Assembly (NCBI GenBank): GCA_947474365.1 | Contig: CANJIU010000001.1 | Span: 62,001-126,000, forward strand | DNA: 64,000 nt | Direction of reading: 5' to 3' | Source of the DNA: Opitutia bacterium | GTDB lineage: Bacteria; Verrucomicrobiota; Verrucomicrobiia; Opitutales; Opitutaceae | Shown here: positions 49,452 to 58,367 of the stretch, in pieces | Numbering within the stretch: position 1 is the stretch's first letter | How the letters are laid out: the number at the start of each line of letters is the position of its first letter | Program-made: the position numbers and the translations under genes | The notes under the pieces: generated by a model | Databases searched by the model: none | What the model saw: only the letters and a program-made list of their open reading frames with translations | Told to the model about the DNA's origin: nothing

Positions 49452-49509
49452 GGCGGGGTTGGGTGATGCAGTCTCTGGAAAAATGAACGTGAGATGGCGA
49501 GCGGATTTT

Positions 49510-49690
49510 TGCTTGTTTCATGTGGGCCGCGCGATACCGGACCGAACCCCATGGGCCAAGATGCTCCGGCAGATCGCGACTCTGAATGCCTTTGCTCAAG
49601 ACGAGGAGGATGCCCGCGACCATGATGTATTCCTCCTTCGGCGGCCGTCCCCGGCGGGGCCTTCTGCGGCTTTTCGCGCGCGCGGCAAAT
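49510..49690 (-). pseudogene. IS5-family transposase remnant
   Basis: The minus frame reads RGRPPKEEYIMVAGILLVL then SKGIQSRDLPEHLGPWGSV. This matches the N-terminal pattern of IS5-type transposases (GRPPK..R.....ILWVLRTG..WRDLPE.FGPW.SV). Only ~60 residues remain, with no DDE core and no terminal repeats recognised. It marks the junction between the chromosomal genes and the conjugative region; nothing else is seen in 49452-49878. Confidence 0.6.
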
Positions 49691-49878
49691 TTTCCCGCCC
49701 TTCGCCAGACGGCCTGGGGGCTTCCGCCACTGACATGGTCATCATTGTGCGTGCTCTCCAATCTACTCGCGCTCGCCAGTCTTACTGGGATCCGGCAAAC
49801 GCGCAATACACCGCCGACTTGCATTTCTCCTGACCTAGTTTCTGGGACCCGCTCAATGCGTGGAAATGAAACAAGGTC

Positions 49879-50235
49879 TCACACATTCGGTTCAACGCTG
49901 ATGCGACTCACGAAGATCATATTCGTCGCTTCAGCGTAGCGTTCAGGTGTGGCGCGTAGCACCCGCAGTCGGGCGTGACCCAAGGCCTGGCTGATAAGCG
50001 TGAGGTTCCGTCCGTGAATATTGATTTCATCCTTGCCGGCTTGAATTCGCAGAAGGTCAACCGCGCCAGGTGTCAGCACCCAGCGTGCAAGGGTGTGGTA
50101 TGGGTATGAATATACGGTCTCTCCGCATTCGAATACGACTACGCTCACAGGTTGTCCATCATCGGCCAGCTCCCCCCACGAGGGTGCGGTGAGCGACGGA
50201 AGAGTTACTTTGGTTGATTGGGGTTTCAGAGTCAT
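49879..50235 (-). CDS. Hypothetical protein coupled to the relaxase gene
   Basis: A 118-residue protein of unknown family. The start overlaps the relaxase stop codon (ATGA), so it is translated with it. The sequence is a compact alpha/beta type without membrane segments: VVVFECGETVYSYPYHTLARWVL (about residues 31-53) and ISQALGHARLRVLRATP (about 81-97). It may be a relaxosome accessory protein or immunity-like factor; no function can be assigned. Confidence 0.65.
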   Translation of the reverse strand: MTLKPQSTKVTLPSLTAPSWGELADDGQPVSVVVFECGETVYSYPYHTLARWVLTPGAVDLLRIQAGKDEINIHGRNLTLISQALGHARLRVLRATPERYAEATNMIFVSRISVEPNV

Positions 50236-52973
50236 TGGTTCCCTGTAGGCCTTTGTGTGCGAATCCAGTTGTTGACAGAAGAGAGTGTATCCCAGCAGCC
50301 GCGCAGTGCGGCCAGTGCGGGATTTGCCACCCGAATTTGGTTGATACGGTGGAGGAGCATCTGGCGGAAGGAGGCAGAAGCCGTCGGCGGACGTGCGAAG
50401 ACCTCCGACGCGAGCCTTCGATCCGCCGGCCGTTGCATGGCATCGCGGGCAGCGCGTTTGTCTGTGGTGTAGATCGTCTGGCCTTCCTGAAAACGACTGT
50501 TGCTGACGTAGGCTTGTTTGATGTTCGCCGCCCGCAGGCCCTCGTCCGCCAGCAACAACAACCCTCGCGCGACGGTCTTTCCCTGTGAGCCGTGCGAGGT
50601 GGTTGCATAGCCATACGAATAGTTGCTGAAGTTCACGGGCAAATGACGGCCATCCTCCAGCGCGATCCTGCCATCGGCGGCGAATCCGCTAACCGTCACG
50701 ATTTCGCCGTTCTTCAGCTTCGCCGGCTTACAATTCGAGCGTATCAAAAGACGGTCGCAGGTGGCGACGAGGAGTTCTTTCCCGAGCCCAACATCGAATC
50801 CTCCGGTTTGCTTTGGATCGAGGTTTCGCTGCCGTCCGTCTGTGGTGCGCACGACTAGGACGTGCGCCTCTCCCCGCACGACAACCGCGCGCTCGTCCTT
50901 GGTGAAGCCGCCAGCGCTGCGATTAAACGTCAGCACATCACCCGCCTGATAATGGCTGGCCCGGCGCATTTGCTCGCGGGTCCATTGCAACGAATGGACG
51001 ACCGCGACCTTCCGCTCGCTCTCGCCGAGGCGTCCGGCGGTCCGGAGTTGGTCGCGGACCTCGGCGGTGAACGCGTGAATTTCCGACCACACCGGCGAGA
51101 TTGCGATGCAGGTCTTGCCCGCGTCGATAGTTCGAACGTAGTCCTCCGCGGCCGTGCGAAAGAGCGTCTGTGCGTTCTTGATCTCCCGCACGGCCCCGAG
51201 CCGCACAAACCGGTCAAATGCCCCGGAGGCATCGCCGCGAGCGAGGAGCGACACGGCTTCGCGATACGCAGGATCTTTTTGACGGCGGATGCGTGTCAGC
51301 CGCACGGCGGGAATACCGCTGTAGGCTTGCAGGCAGCGGAGCGCGTCGCCGGCCTCGACCGAGGAGTGTTGCTTGGTGTCACCGACGAGGAGGAGGCGGC
51401 AATCGTGCGACGCCGCAAGGCGGCAGAGATCCCTCATCTGCAGGACGGAAATCAATCCCGCTTCGTCCACGACTAAAAGACGCCCGCGGGTCTTCTCCTG
51501 TAGTGACGTGTTAACGAGCAGTTGCTGCAAGGTGTCGGCTTGTGGCGTAAGCTCACGGCGGAGAACGTCGGCTGCGCCGGACGAGGGTGCGCACCCGAAC
51601 ACAAATCCGCCCGCTTGTTCCACGCTCGCGACCAACGCTTTCAGGCTGGTCGTTTTGCCGGTGCCGGCATCTCCTTGGAGTATCACAACCCGCGAACGCG
51701 AACCGAGCGCGGACGAGACGGCATCGGCCTGATCCGGTTCCAATCCGCTCTCCGCCTTCAGTTTTCCGAGCGGCGCGGCGGTCCACCGATTCGCTTTCGC
51801 CCAATCGACAAACTCGCGTTCCGCCGCGAGCGTTTCGCGTGAGCCCACATCTGGTCCGACTTGGAGCAACTCGCCGGATTTCAATTGCGTCGCCAATTCG
51901 GTGCGCAGTTCGTCCGGTGAAGTCTCTCCCCTCCGCGCGATCAGCGCCTCGCGCAACAACTCGCGCTCGTCCACGACCGATTGCCGTTCGAACAGGTGCG
52001 CTCCGCCGGAGCGCAGGGCAGCACTGGAGTTGGAGGGGCACTCCGTCTTTTGCTGGTTCGCTGTAGCGATGACCGTTTGCAGCGTTGCGAGTTCATCGCC
52101 CGCTTGCGCCCGCCAGCGGATGCGCAGTTCTGCGGCGGTGACACTCACCTTCGGATCGCGGTTGCGCCCGGCAATCGTCTGCACGGCATCCTGGGAAGTT
52201 GCCCCCACGACCTGCGCTTCCCGCATGATGTGTTCCCGTCGCTGACTGAATTGCGCCCGCAGTTCGGCCGGCACGCCTTTGATGTTGAACCCGATCTTGC
52301 GTGCGGGCTCGATTTCGTAGCCCGCGCCGCGCAGTTTCGCCGCGAGTCGATTGTAGCAGACTTCGCGAAAGAAAGCCTGATGCCGGTAGTATCCGGACGG
52401 CTGGACGCTCTTCCAACGATTTTCCACGGCGTCGAACGTGACGTTGAGAATCGACACATGCGTGTGCAATTGGGGATCGAGCGCCCGGCTCGTTTCGTGG
52501 GTGACCACGGCTGCTACCATGTTCCCCGTCACCCGGTCCTCGTCCGCGCCGTTTTTTCGCACCCGCGTCGCGGTGACCGCCTCGATTTCCTTGAGCGTTT
52601 CGCGAACTGCTTCGTCCCACCAACCGCGGATGCGTTGATCGCCGCCCACAAGACAGGCCAGTGACACATCCTTCGGCGGGGAGATTTGCCCAAAATAGCA
52701 GACGCGACCTTCCGCACCACGATCACGGACCGTTAGTTTCTTGCCTGTGACGGGATGTTGTCGCCTACACAGGTTCTCGAATTCTGCCGGCAGACAACGA
52801 CCGCGCAATCCGAGTCGCTCCGCACCTACACCATGCCACGTGAGTTCTGCCCTACCATCCTCACTCAAGTAGTCTCCGATACCCATATTCTCCCGGAAAT
52901 AAGCCACGGCACCTTTCACCCGAAGACATGGTTTATCGAATCGGACCACAACAAGACCATAACACACCGGCAT
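50232..52973 (-). CDS. MobF-family relaxase/helicase (TrwC/TraI type)
   Basis: A 913-residue bifunctional conjugative relaxase. The N-terminal TrwC domain has tyrosines at 25 and 35 (AYFRENMGIGDYL) and the metal-binding three-His set His159, His170 and His172 in THETSRALDPQLHTH. The helicase part has Walker A GDAGTGKT (434-441), DEAG Walker B (503-506) and helicase motif SYGYATTSHGSQGKT near residue 790. It nicks oriT and unwinds the transferred strand. It points left, away from the structured intergenic region at 52974-53266, which is where its oriT is expected. Confidence 0.92.
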   Translation of the reverse strand: MPVCYGLVVVRFDKPCLRVKGAVAYFRENMGIGDYLSEDGRAELTWHGVGAERLGLRGRCLPAEFENLCRRQHPVTGKKLTVRDRGAEGRVCYFGQISPPKDVSLACLVGGDQRIRGWWDEAVRETLKEIEAVTATRVRKNGADEDRVTGNMVAAVVTHETSRALDPQLHTHVSILNVTFDAVENRWKSVQPSGYYRHQAFFREVCYNRLAAKLRGAGYEIEPARKIGFNIKGVPAELRAQFSQRREHIMREAQVVGATSQDAVQTIAGRNRDPKVSVTAAELRIRWRAQAGDELATLQTVIATANQQKTECPSNSSAALRSGGAHLFERQSVVDERELLREALIARRGETSPDELRTELATQLKSGELLQVGPDVGSRETLAAEREFVDWAKANRWTAAPLGKLKAESGLEPDQADAVSSALGSRSRVVILQGDAGTGKTTSLKALVASVEQAGGFVFGCAPSSGAADVLRRELTPQADTLQQLLVNTSLQEKTRGRLLVVDEAGLISVLQMRDLCRLAASHDCRLLLVGDTKQHSSVEAGDALRCLQAYSGIPAVRLTRIRRQKDPAYREAVSLLARGDASGAFDRFVRLGAVREIKNAQTLFRTAAEDYVRTIDAGKTCIAISPVWSEIHAFTAEVRDQLRTAGRLGESERKVAVVHSLQWTREQMRRASHYQAGDVLTFNRSAGGFTKDERAVVVRGEAHVLVVRTTDGRQRNLDPKQTGGFDVGLGKELLVATCDRLLIRSNCKPAKLKNGEIVTVSGFAADGRIALEDGRHLPVNFSNYSYGYATTSHGSQGKTVARGLLLLADEGLRAANIKQAYVSNSRFQEGQTIYTTDKRAARDAMQRPADRRLASEVFARPPTASASFRQMLLHRINQIRVANPALAALRGCWDTLSSVNNWIRTQRPTGNQ

Positions 52974-53266
52974 TGAAAAACAAGATATACCGAGTTAACC
53001 CCACGCAAAAATGCCACGAAACGGTCATGAGTAACTGACCTTGAGCCAACAACGTTGGGCGCATGGGGTATAAGAGTGAGCTTCATTCCGTGGAGATGGA
53101 ATGTAGCTCTATCATCTATGAATGGTAGAACACGCCACCCCGAAGAAACTTCGGTCGAGCCGCTACTACATCGCTACTATTCCGCTACTCGCTCACTACT
53201 CGCGCCCGCCAAGGGCTGACGGAAATCGGCTTGAATAATGGCATTGAAAATGTATGCCTTTGGACA
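52974..53266. other. Candidate origin of transfer (oriT)
   Basis: The AT-richer intergenic region beside the relaxase start holds several structures. Inverted repeat CATTCC/GGAATG lies at 53084-53103 with an 8-base loop. A perfect hairpin CCGAAG-AAA-CTTCGG lies at 53140-53154. Immediately after come four 11-bp-spaced direct repeats (53161-53201). MobF relaxases usually have their oriT next to their gene. The nic site itself could not be identified. The promoters of the two divergent operons must also lie here. Confidence 0.55.
53161..53201 (+). repeat. Four iterons, CGCTACTA-type, 11-bp spacing
   Basis: CGCTACTA (53161), CGCTACTA (53172), CGCTACTC (53183) and CACTACTC (53194) start exactly 11 bases apart, one helical turn, so a protein could bind all four on the same DNA face. 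The helix-turn-helix protein encoded from 53267 is the natural candidate. The spacing is too short for a CRISPR array. Confidence 0.75.
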
Positions 53267-53641
53267 ATGGAAGTGACCGAGATGCAGACGCGCCTCATGG
53301 AGGACGCCCGGAATTACAATCCGGCGACCCACGCTCGCACCTTGCTCGGACCGCATCGCGACGCGCTGTTGATGTATCGCGTGAAGGGCATGAGCTACGA
53401 GCGGATCGCGGCCACGTTACTGCGAAATGGCCTCAAAGTTTCGGCTCCCGCGGTGGGCGTCTTTTGCCGCCAACACTTCACCAAAGCCGAGATTTTGCGG
53501 GAGCGCCGCCGGCTTGAAGCGGAGTCCCGGCGGACGGTGCCGGGCGCAGCGAGTTTTCCCGCGGGCGAAGCGCCAGCCAAACTTGCGGTGCAACCGCCTC
53601 CGGGCCGGCGCGGCCCGAAAATCGCGCGCGACGATTTCTAA
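53267..53641 (+). CDS. Small helix-turn-helix protein, TraK-like position
   Basis: About 124 residues from the ATG at 53267; an ATG at 53282, preceded by GGAAG, is equally possible. A central helix-turn-helix-like segment, YRVKGMSYERIAATLLRNG then LKVSAPAVGVFCRQHF, is followed by a basic, Pro-rich tail (GRRGPKIARDDF). It is probably a DNA-binding relaxosome accessory protein acting on the iterons just upstream. Together with the next two genes it recalls the traK-traL-traM order of IncP plasmids, though I see no direct sequence proof. Confidence 0.65.
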   Translation: MEVTEMQTRLMEDARNYNPATHARTLLGPHRDALLMYRVKGMSYERIAATLLRNGLKVSAPAVGVFCRQHFTKAEILRERRRLEAESRRTVPGAASFPAGEAPAKLAVQPPPGRRGPKIARDDF

Positions 53642-53644
53642 ACC

Positions 53645-54358
53645 ATGAGTGCATTTGAAAAACGACTGATTGTCTGCCCACAGGACAAGGGAGGTGTCGG
53701 CAAGAGCTTCGTTGCCGCCCTACTTTTCGATTTTCTCTCTGAACAAGGCGTGCGTCTTAAAACCTTCGATTTGGATCACGCCAATTCGACGTTCAACCGG
53801 CTCGTGCCCGAGGCCGAGTTCATCGACACTGACGTCGATCTCGACAAACTCGCGGAACTCGACCGCTTGGTGCGTCCGCTGGGTGCGGACGAAGCCGACA
53901 CTGTGCTCGTGGACACGCGCGCCGCCGGCGGCGAAAAACTTCGTTACTACCTCGACGACGTGCGGCTAACCAAACTGCAGGATGAACTCGGCCTGCGGCT
54001 GGTGTTCGTCGTGATTGCCACGGACGACAAAGACGCCAACTCGCAGCTCGCGGAGCTGATTGACGCCTATGGTTCCGATGTTGGCTGGCTCGTCGTGAAA
54101 AACCTCCGGGACTCGGCCCACCTTGCACTCTACGAGCAAAGCAACTCCAAGCGCCGGCTGGCGGAGATGGGCGCGATAGAGGTGGATGCGCCGCCGTTGG
54201 CCGAGGTCACCCGCAACGCGTTGCAGCGGGCAAACCTCACCGTGGGCCGCGGACGGACGGCGGAGGCACTTCACCTGCTCGATCGTTCGCGGTGCGTCCG
54301 CTACCACGAGCGCATGGCGGCGGAATTCACGAAAGCTCGGGAGCTGCTCGGAGTATGA
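53645..54358 (+). CDS. ParA/TraL-like nucleotide-binding protein
   Basis: A 237-residue P-loop protein with the deviant Walker A KGGVGKS (residues 15-21), FDLDHANSTFNRL (about 41-53) and VLVDTRAAGG (about 87-96) replacing the usual VDxPP switch. It resembles the CobQ/MinD-like TraL of conjugative systems more than a partition ParA, as no ParB partner is encoded next to it. It starts 3 bases after the HTH gene and overlaps the next gene by 4 bases. Confidence 0.8.
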   Translation: MSAFEKRLIVCPQDKGGVGKSFVAALLFDFLSEQGVRLKTFDLDHANSTFNRLVPEAEFIDTDVDLDKLAELDRLVRPLGADEADTVLVDTRAAGGEKLRYYLDDVRLTKLQDELGLRLVFVVIATDDKDANSQLAELIDAYGSDVGWLVVKNLRDSAHLALYEQSNSKRRLAEMGAIEVDAPPLAEVTRNALQRANLTVGRGRTAEALHLLDRSRCVRYHERMAAEFTKARELLGV

Positions 54359-54825
54359 AGCCCGACGAACTCCTTAAACCGGAGAACATGCCGGAGGAAC
54401 TGCAGTGGGTGTCCGAACACTATCGGCTGCAACCGAACGACCCGGTGTTTCTCCTCATCGCGTGGCATTGGAAGACGGTGCAGGGCAGTGAAAGCAAACT
54501 CACCGCGGTGTCGATGGAGCTACAGGCCGCACTGACGGCCCGGGCCAAAGTCATGATCGAGGCCGCCGATTCCATCGCAAAAGTGGGCGGCCAGCTTACG
54601 AAAGTGCAGGCGGCGTTGGAAGCGAAGCCGGTGGCACTGGCGAAACAGCTCGAAGCGGAACTTTCCGCGCCGGTCACGGCCGCCGTCGCCACGGTGGTGG
54701 CGGCGGAACGGGCGCTCGCGCGGACCGTGCAACTCGTCGAAAAGGCGCAGCGCCGCCAAGCTGCGGCGGCGTTTGTCATCGGCGCGATCTTCGGCGGCAG
54801 CTTGCTGGCATGGCTGTTGCCTTGA
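54355..54825 (+). CDS. TraM-like protein with C-terminal membrane anchor
   Basis: A 156-residue protein: N-terminal globular part with LQPNDPVFLLIAWHWKTV (about residues 21-38), a long alpha-helical, coiled-coil-like Ala-rich middle (about 45-130) and one C-terminal membrane segment (about 138-154, AAAAFVIGAIFGGSLLAWLL). Size, order and topology fit TraM of the traKLM group. The ATG at 54355 overlaps the stop of the ParA-like gene. It may link the relaxosome to the membrane. Confidence 0.7.
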   Translation: MKPDELLKPENMPEELQWVSEHYRLQPNDPVFLLIAWHWKTVQGSESKLTAVSMELQAALTARAKVMIEAADSIAKVGGQLTKVQAALEAKPVALAKQLEAELSAPVTAAVATVVAAERALARTVQLVEKAQRRQAAAAFVIGAIFGGSLLAWLLP

Positions 54826-56333
54826 CCACATCGTCGAGTTGGGGGCTGGCGGCGCTTTGCTATGGCGGCGCATGGGCAGCGTGGTGGTTTCTGCCCCGTC
54901 CGCTGGCGGCGCTGCTTCCGCCGCTGGCGGGTGGGCTCGCGAGCTGGCTCGCCTACTGCGCGGCGACCACCTCGACGCCCGGAATCGTGCTGCGCTTGTG
55001 GGGATTGACGTGGAGTCGCGACGAGGCGTGTTGCCATTTCTTCATTACCGGTGGCACCGGGACGGGCAAAACCGCCAGAGCCATCGTGCCGCTCGTGCAC
55101 GGCCTCCGCGCCACGCTGCCGGACACCGGGATTCTCGCCATCGACTCGAAGGGTGCGCTGTGGAAGCCGCTGGCCGAGGTCGCGCGTGCGTTGGGGCAGG
55201 AGAGTGACCTCCGGCTTATTCGCGTTCGGCCGCCGGGAGTCGCACCAACCGGATGGGTGCCGCCGTTGCGGCTAAATTTACTGGCTGACCCGTTGGTGCC
55301 GTGGGCGACCTACGCGAAGATCCTCGTAGACACCGCCACGGCCGCAGGCCAGCGCGGCGGCCATGCGTTCTTCAAGGAAACCGCGCGGGACATCATCACC
55401 CACAGCATGCAGGGGCTGGATGTGTCGGGCCTGGCCGTCACCCTCGACAACATTTACGACGTCGTCTGCGTCTCCGCCCGCACGAAGGAACTCGTGGCAG
55501 CGCTCAACGAGGTCGCGAAACCAAACTCAGATGCCAGCGAAGCGCGGCGCAATGCCGCCACTCTCCTGCAAGGTTACTTCGCCGACTTCGACCGGCAGCC
55601 ACCGGAGCAGAAGTCGGGCACCGTTTATACGGTCGCCAATTTTCTCCGGCCCTACCGCCCAGCGGAAATCGCCGAGGTGTTTTCCTCCAACGAGCCGAAT
55701 TTCTCCCTCGCGGAGGTGGATCTGGGAAAACTCATCTGCCTCTCGATTCCCCAAGTGTTCCAAGTGGAGCGAAAATATCTGAACCTGCTCTGCAAGCAGC
55801 TCTTCTTTCTCCATGCGTTCCGGCGTTTCGATTTGGAACCTTCGGAACTGCGCGCGCGAAACTTGATCTCCCTGGTGTTGGACGAGGGGCAAAAGACGAC
55901 GCTCGTTTCAGAGGACGGTTTCTCCGATCACCTGACCGTCGACGAGCTGCGCGAGGCGGGCGTCTCGTTGATCACGGCAACCCAAACGCCGCTATCCTTC
56001 TACGCGTCGTTCGAGACGGAGCGAAAGGCCGATGTGTTCATGGCCAATTTGCGCACACAAATCCATTTTCGCGCGGCGGACGAACAAGGTGCGAAGATGC
56101 TTTCTCAGAAGATGGGCGGTCGCGAACTCCGCAAATACAGCGGTGGAATCAGTGGCGGAAAGTCCTCGCGCAATTGGCAGCCCACCGATGAACCGTGGTT
56201 CAAAACAGAACAGCTTCTGGCGCTCAAGCACGGCGAGGCCGTCGTGCGCCATCCCCGTTACACGGGGAAACCGATGTTGCGCCGATTGCCCTTCACGACA
56301 TTCACCCGCGCCAATCGATCGTCCGCCGAATAG
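54810..56333 (+). CDS. VirD4/TraG-type conjugative coupling protein
   Basis: A 507-residue ATPase with two N-terminal membrane segments (about residues 10-50) and Walker A GGTGTGKT (81-88). IDSKGALWKPL (about 111-121) fits the region after Walker A and LISLVLDEGQ (about 353-362) is the Walker B. ITATQTPLSFYASF (about 391-404) matches the family's TQ motif. It brings relaxase-bound DNA to the secretion channel. The start overlaps the TraM-like gene by 16 bases. Confidence 0.9.
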   Translation: MAVALTTSSSWGLAALCYGGAWAAWWFLPRPLAALLPPLAGGLASWLAYCAATTSTPGIVLRLWGLTWSRDEACCHFFITGGTGTGKTARAIVPLVHGLRATLPDTGILAIDSKGALWKPLAEVARALGQESDLRLIRVRPPGVAPTGWVPPLRLNLLADPLVPWATYAKILVDTATAAGQRGGHAFFKETARDIITHSMQGLDVSGLAVTLDNIYDVVCVSARTKELVAALNEVAKPNSDASEARRNAATLLQGYFADFDRQPPEQKSGTVYTVANFLRPYRPAEIAEVFSSNEPNFSLAEVDLGKLICLSIPQVFQVERKYLNLLCKQLFFLHAFRRFDLEPSELRARNLISLVLDEGQKTTLVSEDGFSDHLTVDELREAGVSLITATQTPLSFYASFETERKADVFMANLRTQIHFRAADEQGAKMLSQKMGGRELRKYSGGISGGKSSRNWQPTDEPWFKTEQLLALKHGEAVVRHPRYTGKPMLRRLPFTTFTRANRSSAE

Positions 56334-56383
56334 CTCCGGCGCGTCCACCTGCGCAGAATGCGCTACCTTTCGCCGGAGGCGAT

Positions 56384-56421
56384 GCGGCCGTTTCGGCCGC
56401 CGGTGGGCACCACACGGTGCC
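56384..56421. terminator. Two adjacent hairpins after the coupling protein gene
   Basis: GCGGCC-GTTTC-GGCCGC (56384-56400) and GGCACC-ACAC-GGTGCC (56406-56421) lie 50-90 bases after the coupling-protein stop. They probably end transcription of the transfer operon, though without a T-run. Confidence 0.45.
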
Positions 56422-56465
56422 AACTATTATGGAGGCGGAGAATCCGCTGACGCGCCGTCCGTCTG

Positions 56466-56493
56466 ATGAGCATAACCTCGATAATTGATGGGA
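56466..56493 (+). repeat. 28-bp inverted repeat, left copy, bounding the cargo segment
   Basis: It begins ATGAGCAT and ends GATAATTGATGGGA. The reverse complement at 59060-59087 matches in 26 of 28 positions, including an uninterrupted 15-base run. In the plus frame its end reads EHNLDN-stop, and the right copy reads EHDRDN-stop at the end of the ORF6C-like gene. Confidence 0.8.
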
Positions 56494-56589
56494 CTATGTT
56501 CCAGATATTCCCGAACGTGCCGGTTGGAACAAGACGAGCTTACTCCAGCCGCACGCGTTTCCAATAGATCGACCAAGCGCAGCGGTGCT

Positions 56590-57423
56590 CTATTTCGAAT
56601 TTGCCTGCGGTTCCTCTCGCACAGCATTTACCACCCAACGCACGGCATTAACCACAATATCGGGCTCCTTGGCAGCGATGTCATGACCGCTCTTATCAGT
56701 AACGATATGCATTCCCCTTGATGTGCTTTGGAATAATTCGTCTTGAAGGTTACGCCACATTCTGAGGACAGCTGGCGGACCCTGCGGTTGGGTGTTTGTG
56801 ATAATGACCATTGGCACATTCGGCAATTTTCCTGAAATGCCGAGTTCACCGGTCATGAAGACAGTTTGTAAACCCTCCATCTCGAGGCGCGTCGCATGGC
56901 TCTTTTCGCCTTTCAGAGACTTACTCCACATCTCGGCGTATTTCTCGGAAGCCATTCCGCTCACGCGGGCAAATTCAATTCCTTGGCGCTCGTGGGTGCC
57001 GTCCACTAAAATTAGCCCCGCCACTTCGGCAGGATGCGTAATTGCGAAAGCGCGGACATAGATGCTGCCAAGGGATCGGCCAACCAAGACATATGGAGGC
57101 TTGCATCCGGCACGCAGGAGAAATGTGCGAAGTTCTTCGACTACTGTCGCTAATGTGCGCGGGGTTTTTGCAGGTTCCGAGTCGCCCCGGCCAGCGCGGG
57201 CATATGCGATGGCTGATGTAAGTTCTCCGACTCGAGGCAGAATAACAGTCCACGAATTAATGTCACTGCCAGCGCCTGACTCCAAGACCACCGTCGGAAA
57301 GCCTTTGCCGCTACGTGCAATAGCAAGTTTGTGGTCGCCAACATCTATCAACTCACCCGCTTGGGCCGAACAAAGTGCGCAAAGTGTAATCGTAAGCGAA
57401 GCTAACAGTGTGGTTTTACTCAT
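56590..57423 (-). CDS. Alpha/beta-hydrolase with signal peptide
   Basis: A 277-residue secreted hydrolase. The signal peptide is about residues 1-22; the nucleophile elbow GRSLGS has Ser117, the acid is likely in LILVDGTHE, and the His is in DKSGHDIAA (about residue 247). Substrate unknown. Base composition is more AT-rich than the transfer genes around it, in keeping with it being part of an inserted cargo segment. Confidence 0.8.
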   Translation of the reverse strand: MSKTTLLASLTITLCALCSAQAGELIDVGDHKLAIARSGKGFPTVVLESGAGSDINSWTVILPRVGELTSAIAYARAGRGDSEPAKTPRTLATVVEELRTFLLRAGCKPPYVLVGRSLGSIYVRAFAITHPAEVAGLILVDGTHERQGIEFARVSGMASEKYAEMWSKSLKGEKSHATRLEMEGLQTVFMTGELGISGKLPNVPMVIITNTQPQGPPAVLRMWRNLQDELFQSTSRGMHIVTDKSGHDIAAKEPDIVVNAVRWVVNAVREEPQANSK

Positions 57424-57557
57424 GATAATTTCGTAGGGTGTGTCACGTCACATCAGGTGGCCAGTGACAGAATTGGCGACCGGTGGATGACGCAATTCGT
57501 GGCCTCGACCAGAACTGTTTCCGTGTCCTTCCCTTTCGGGACGCCACCGAGCTCGGT

Positions 57558-58367
57558 TCAGCAGCGCTCAGGAGGTCGAGTCCTAAGTGTGACGATCTGT
57601 GCGAGGCCGAAAGCACCGCAAAGCCACGCAATGGGCGCTGTTGATTCGACCGCGTTCGCACCAAACCAACCGATGGCCAAACTGACCGCCCCTAACGTGG
57701 CCAGAACACATTGCCGTTGATGGTCAACTCTCAGCAATTGCACGAGCAATAGGAGTAAAGTTGAAAACAAGGCGAACGCTGCCCCAGTCTCAACCGGTGC
57801 CCAAGCCCACGCGCGACCGAGATTGTAGGCCGCCCAGAACATTCCGAGCATGATCCCGATGGGTAGCGCTATGCTGCTGGTCAGTGTCAGCCGAAAGATT
57901 AGCCGTCCCAGGCTCTGACGTTCTGGTTCCCTAAGACCTCTCCGTATTCCGATGACTAGAGCGCACGCGGCAATGGCTCCGGTCGCGAATACTGTGAGAT
58001 AGGCCAGTGTGGTTACCAGAACATGCACCGCAAGAAGCAGGGTGAGTTTTCCATGGGAGAACTTCGCTCCGATCAGGAGGAACAATGTCACGACCAGAGC
58101 GGCAAGAAGTAATAAAACGGTCCGAGCGGGCCGAAATGCCGGCACCCACCGTCGCTGCAAAACCGAGAACTCCCGCGCTATCATTCGCGGATCGCCCATG
58201 TGTTGCGCAGCTCGCTGGAATGCCTCTTCGGGGCTTACTCCAGAATTGATCAATGTATCGATATGATCGAGCAAGTGGGCCTCGAGCTCACGGATTGATA
58301 CCTCTTCGATCTTCGCTGCGAGTAGTTCGGCTCGCCAGCCCGCGATCTTGGATGCCAGCTTATGCAT
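57558..58367 (-). CDS. Membrane protein with permease-prefix (HAAS-like) N-terminus
   Basis: A 269-residue protein. The N-terminal helical domain (about residues 1-75, with IRELEAHLLDHIDTLINSG and EEAFQRAAQHMGDP) resembles the HAAS/permease-prefix domain usually encoded next to PadR regulators. About six membrane segments follow (about 80-260). The start overlaps the PadR stop by 8 bases, so the pair is co-expressed. It probably senses or regulates a membrane process; function unknown. Confidence 0.75.
   Translation of the reverse strand: MHKLASKIAGWRAELLAAKIEEVSIRELEAHLLDHIDTLINSGVSPEEAFQRAAQHMGDPRMIAREFSVLQRRWVPAFRPARTVLLLLAALVVTLFLLIGAKFSHGKLTLLLAVHVLVTTLAYLTVFATGAIAACALVIGIRRGLREPERQSLGRLIFRLTLTSSIALPIGIMLGMFWAAYNLGRAWAWAPVETGAAFALFSTLLLLLVQLLRVDHQRQCVLATLGAVSLAIGWFGANAVESTAPIAWLCGAFGLAQIVTLRTRPPERC

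Noticed and set aside
49452..49878. tRNA gene or att site at the left edge of the conjugative element
   Set aside because: No cloverleaf-like sequence or convincing direct repeat was found by reading; the other edge is outside the window.
53161..53201. CRISPR-like array
   Set aside because: Repeats are 8 bases at 11-bp spacing with no unique spacers of normal length and no cas genes.
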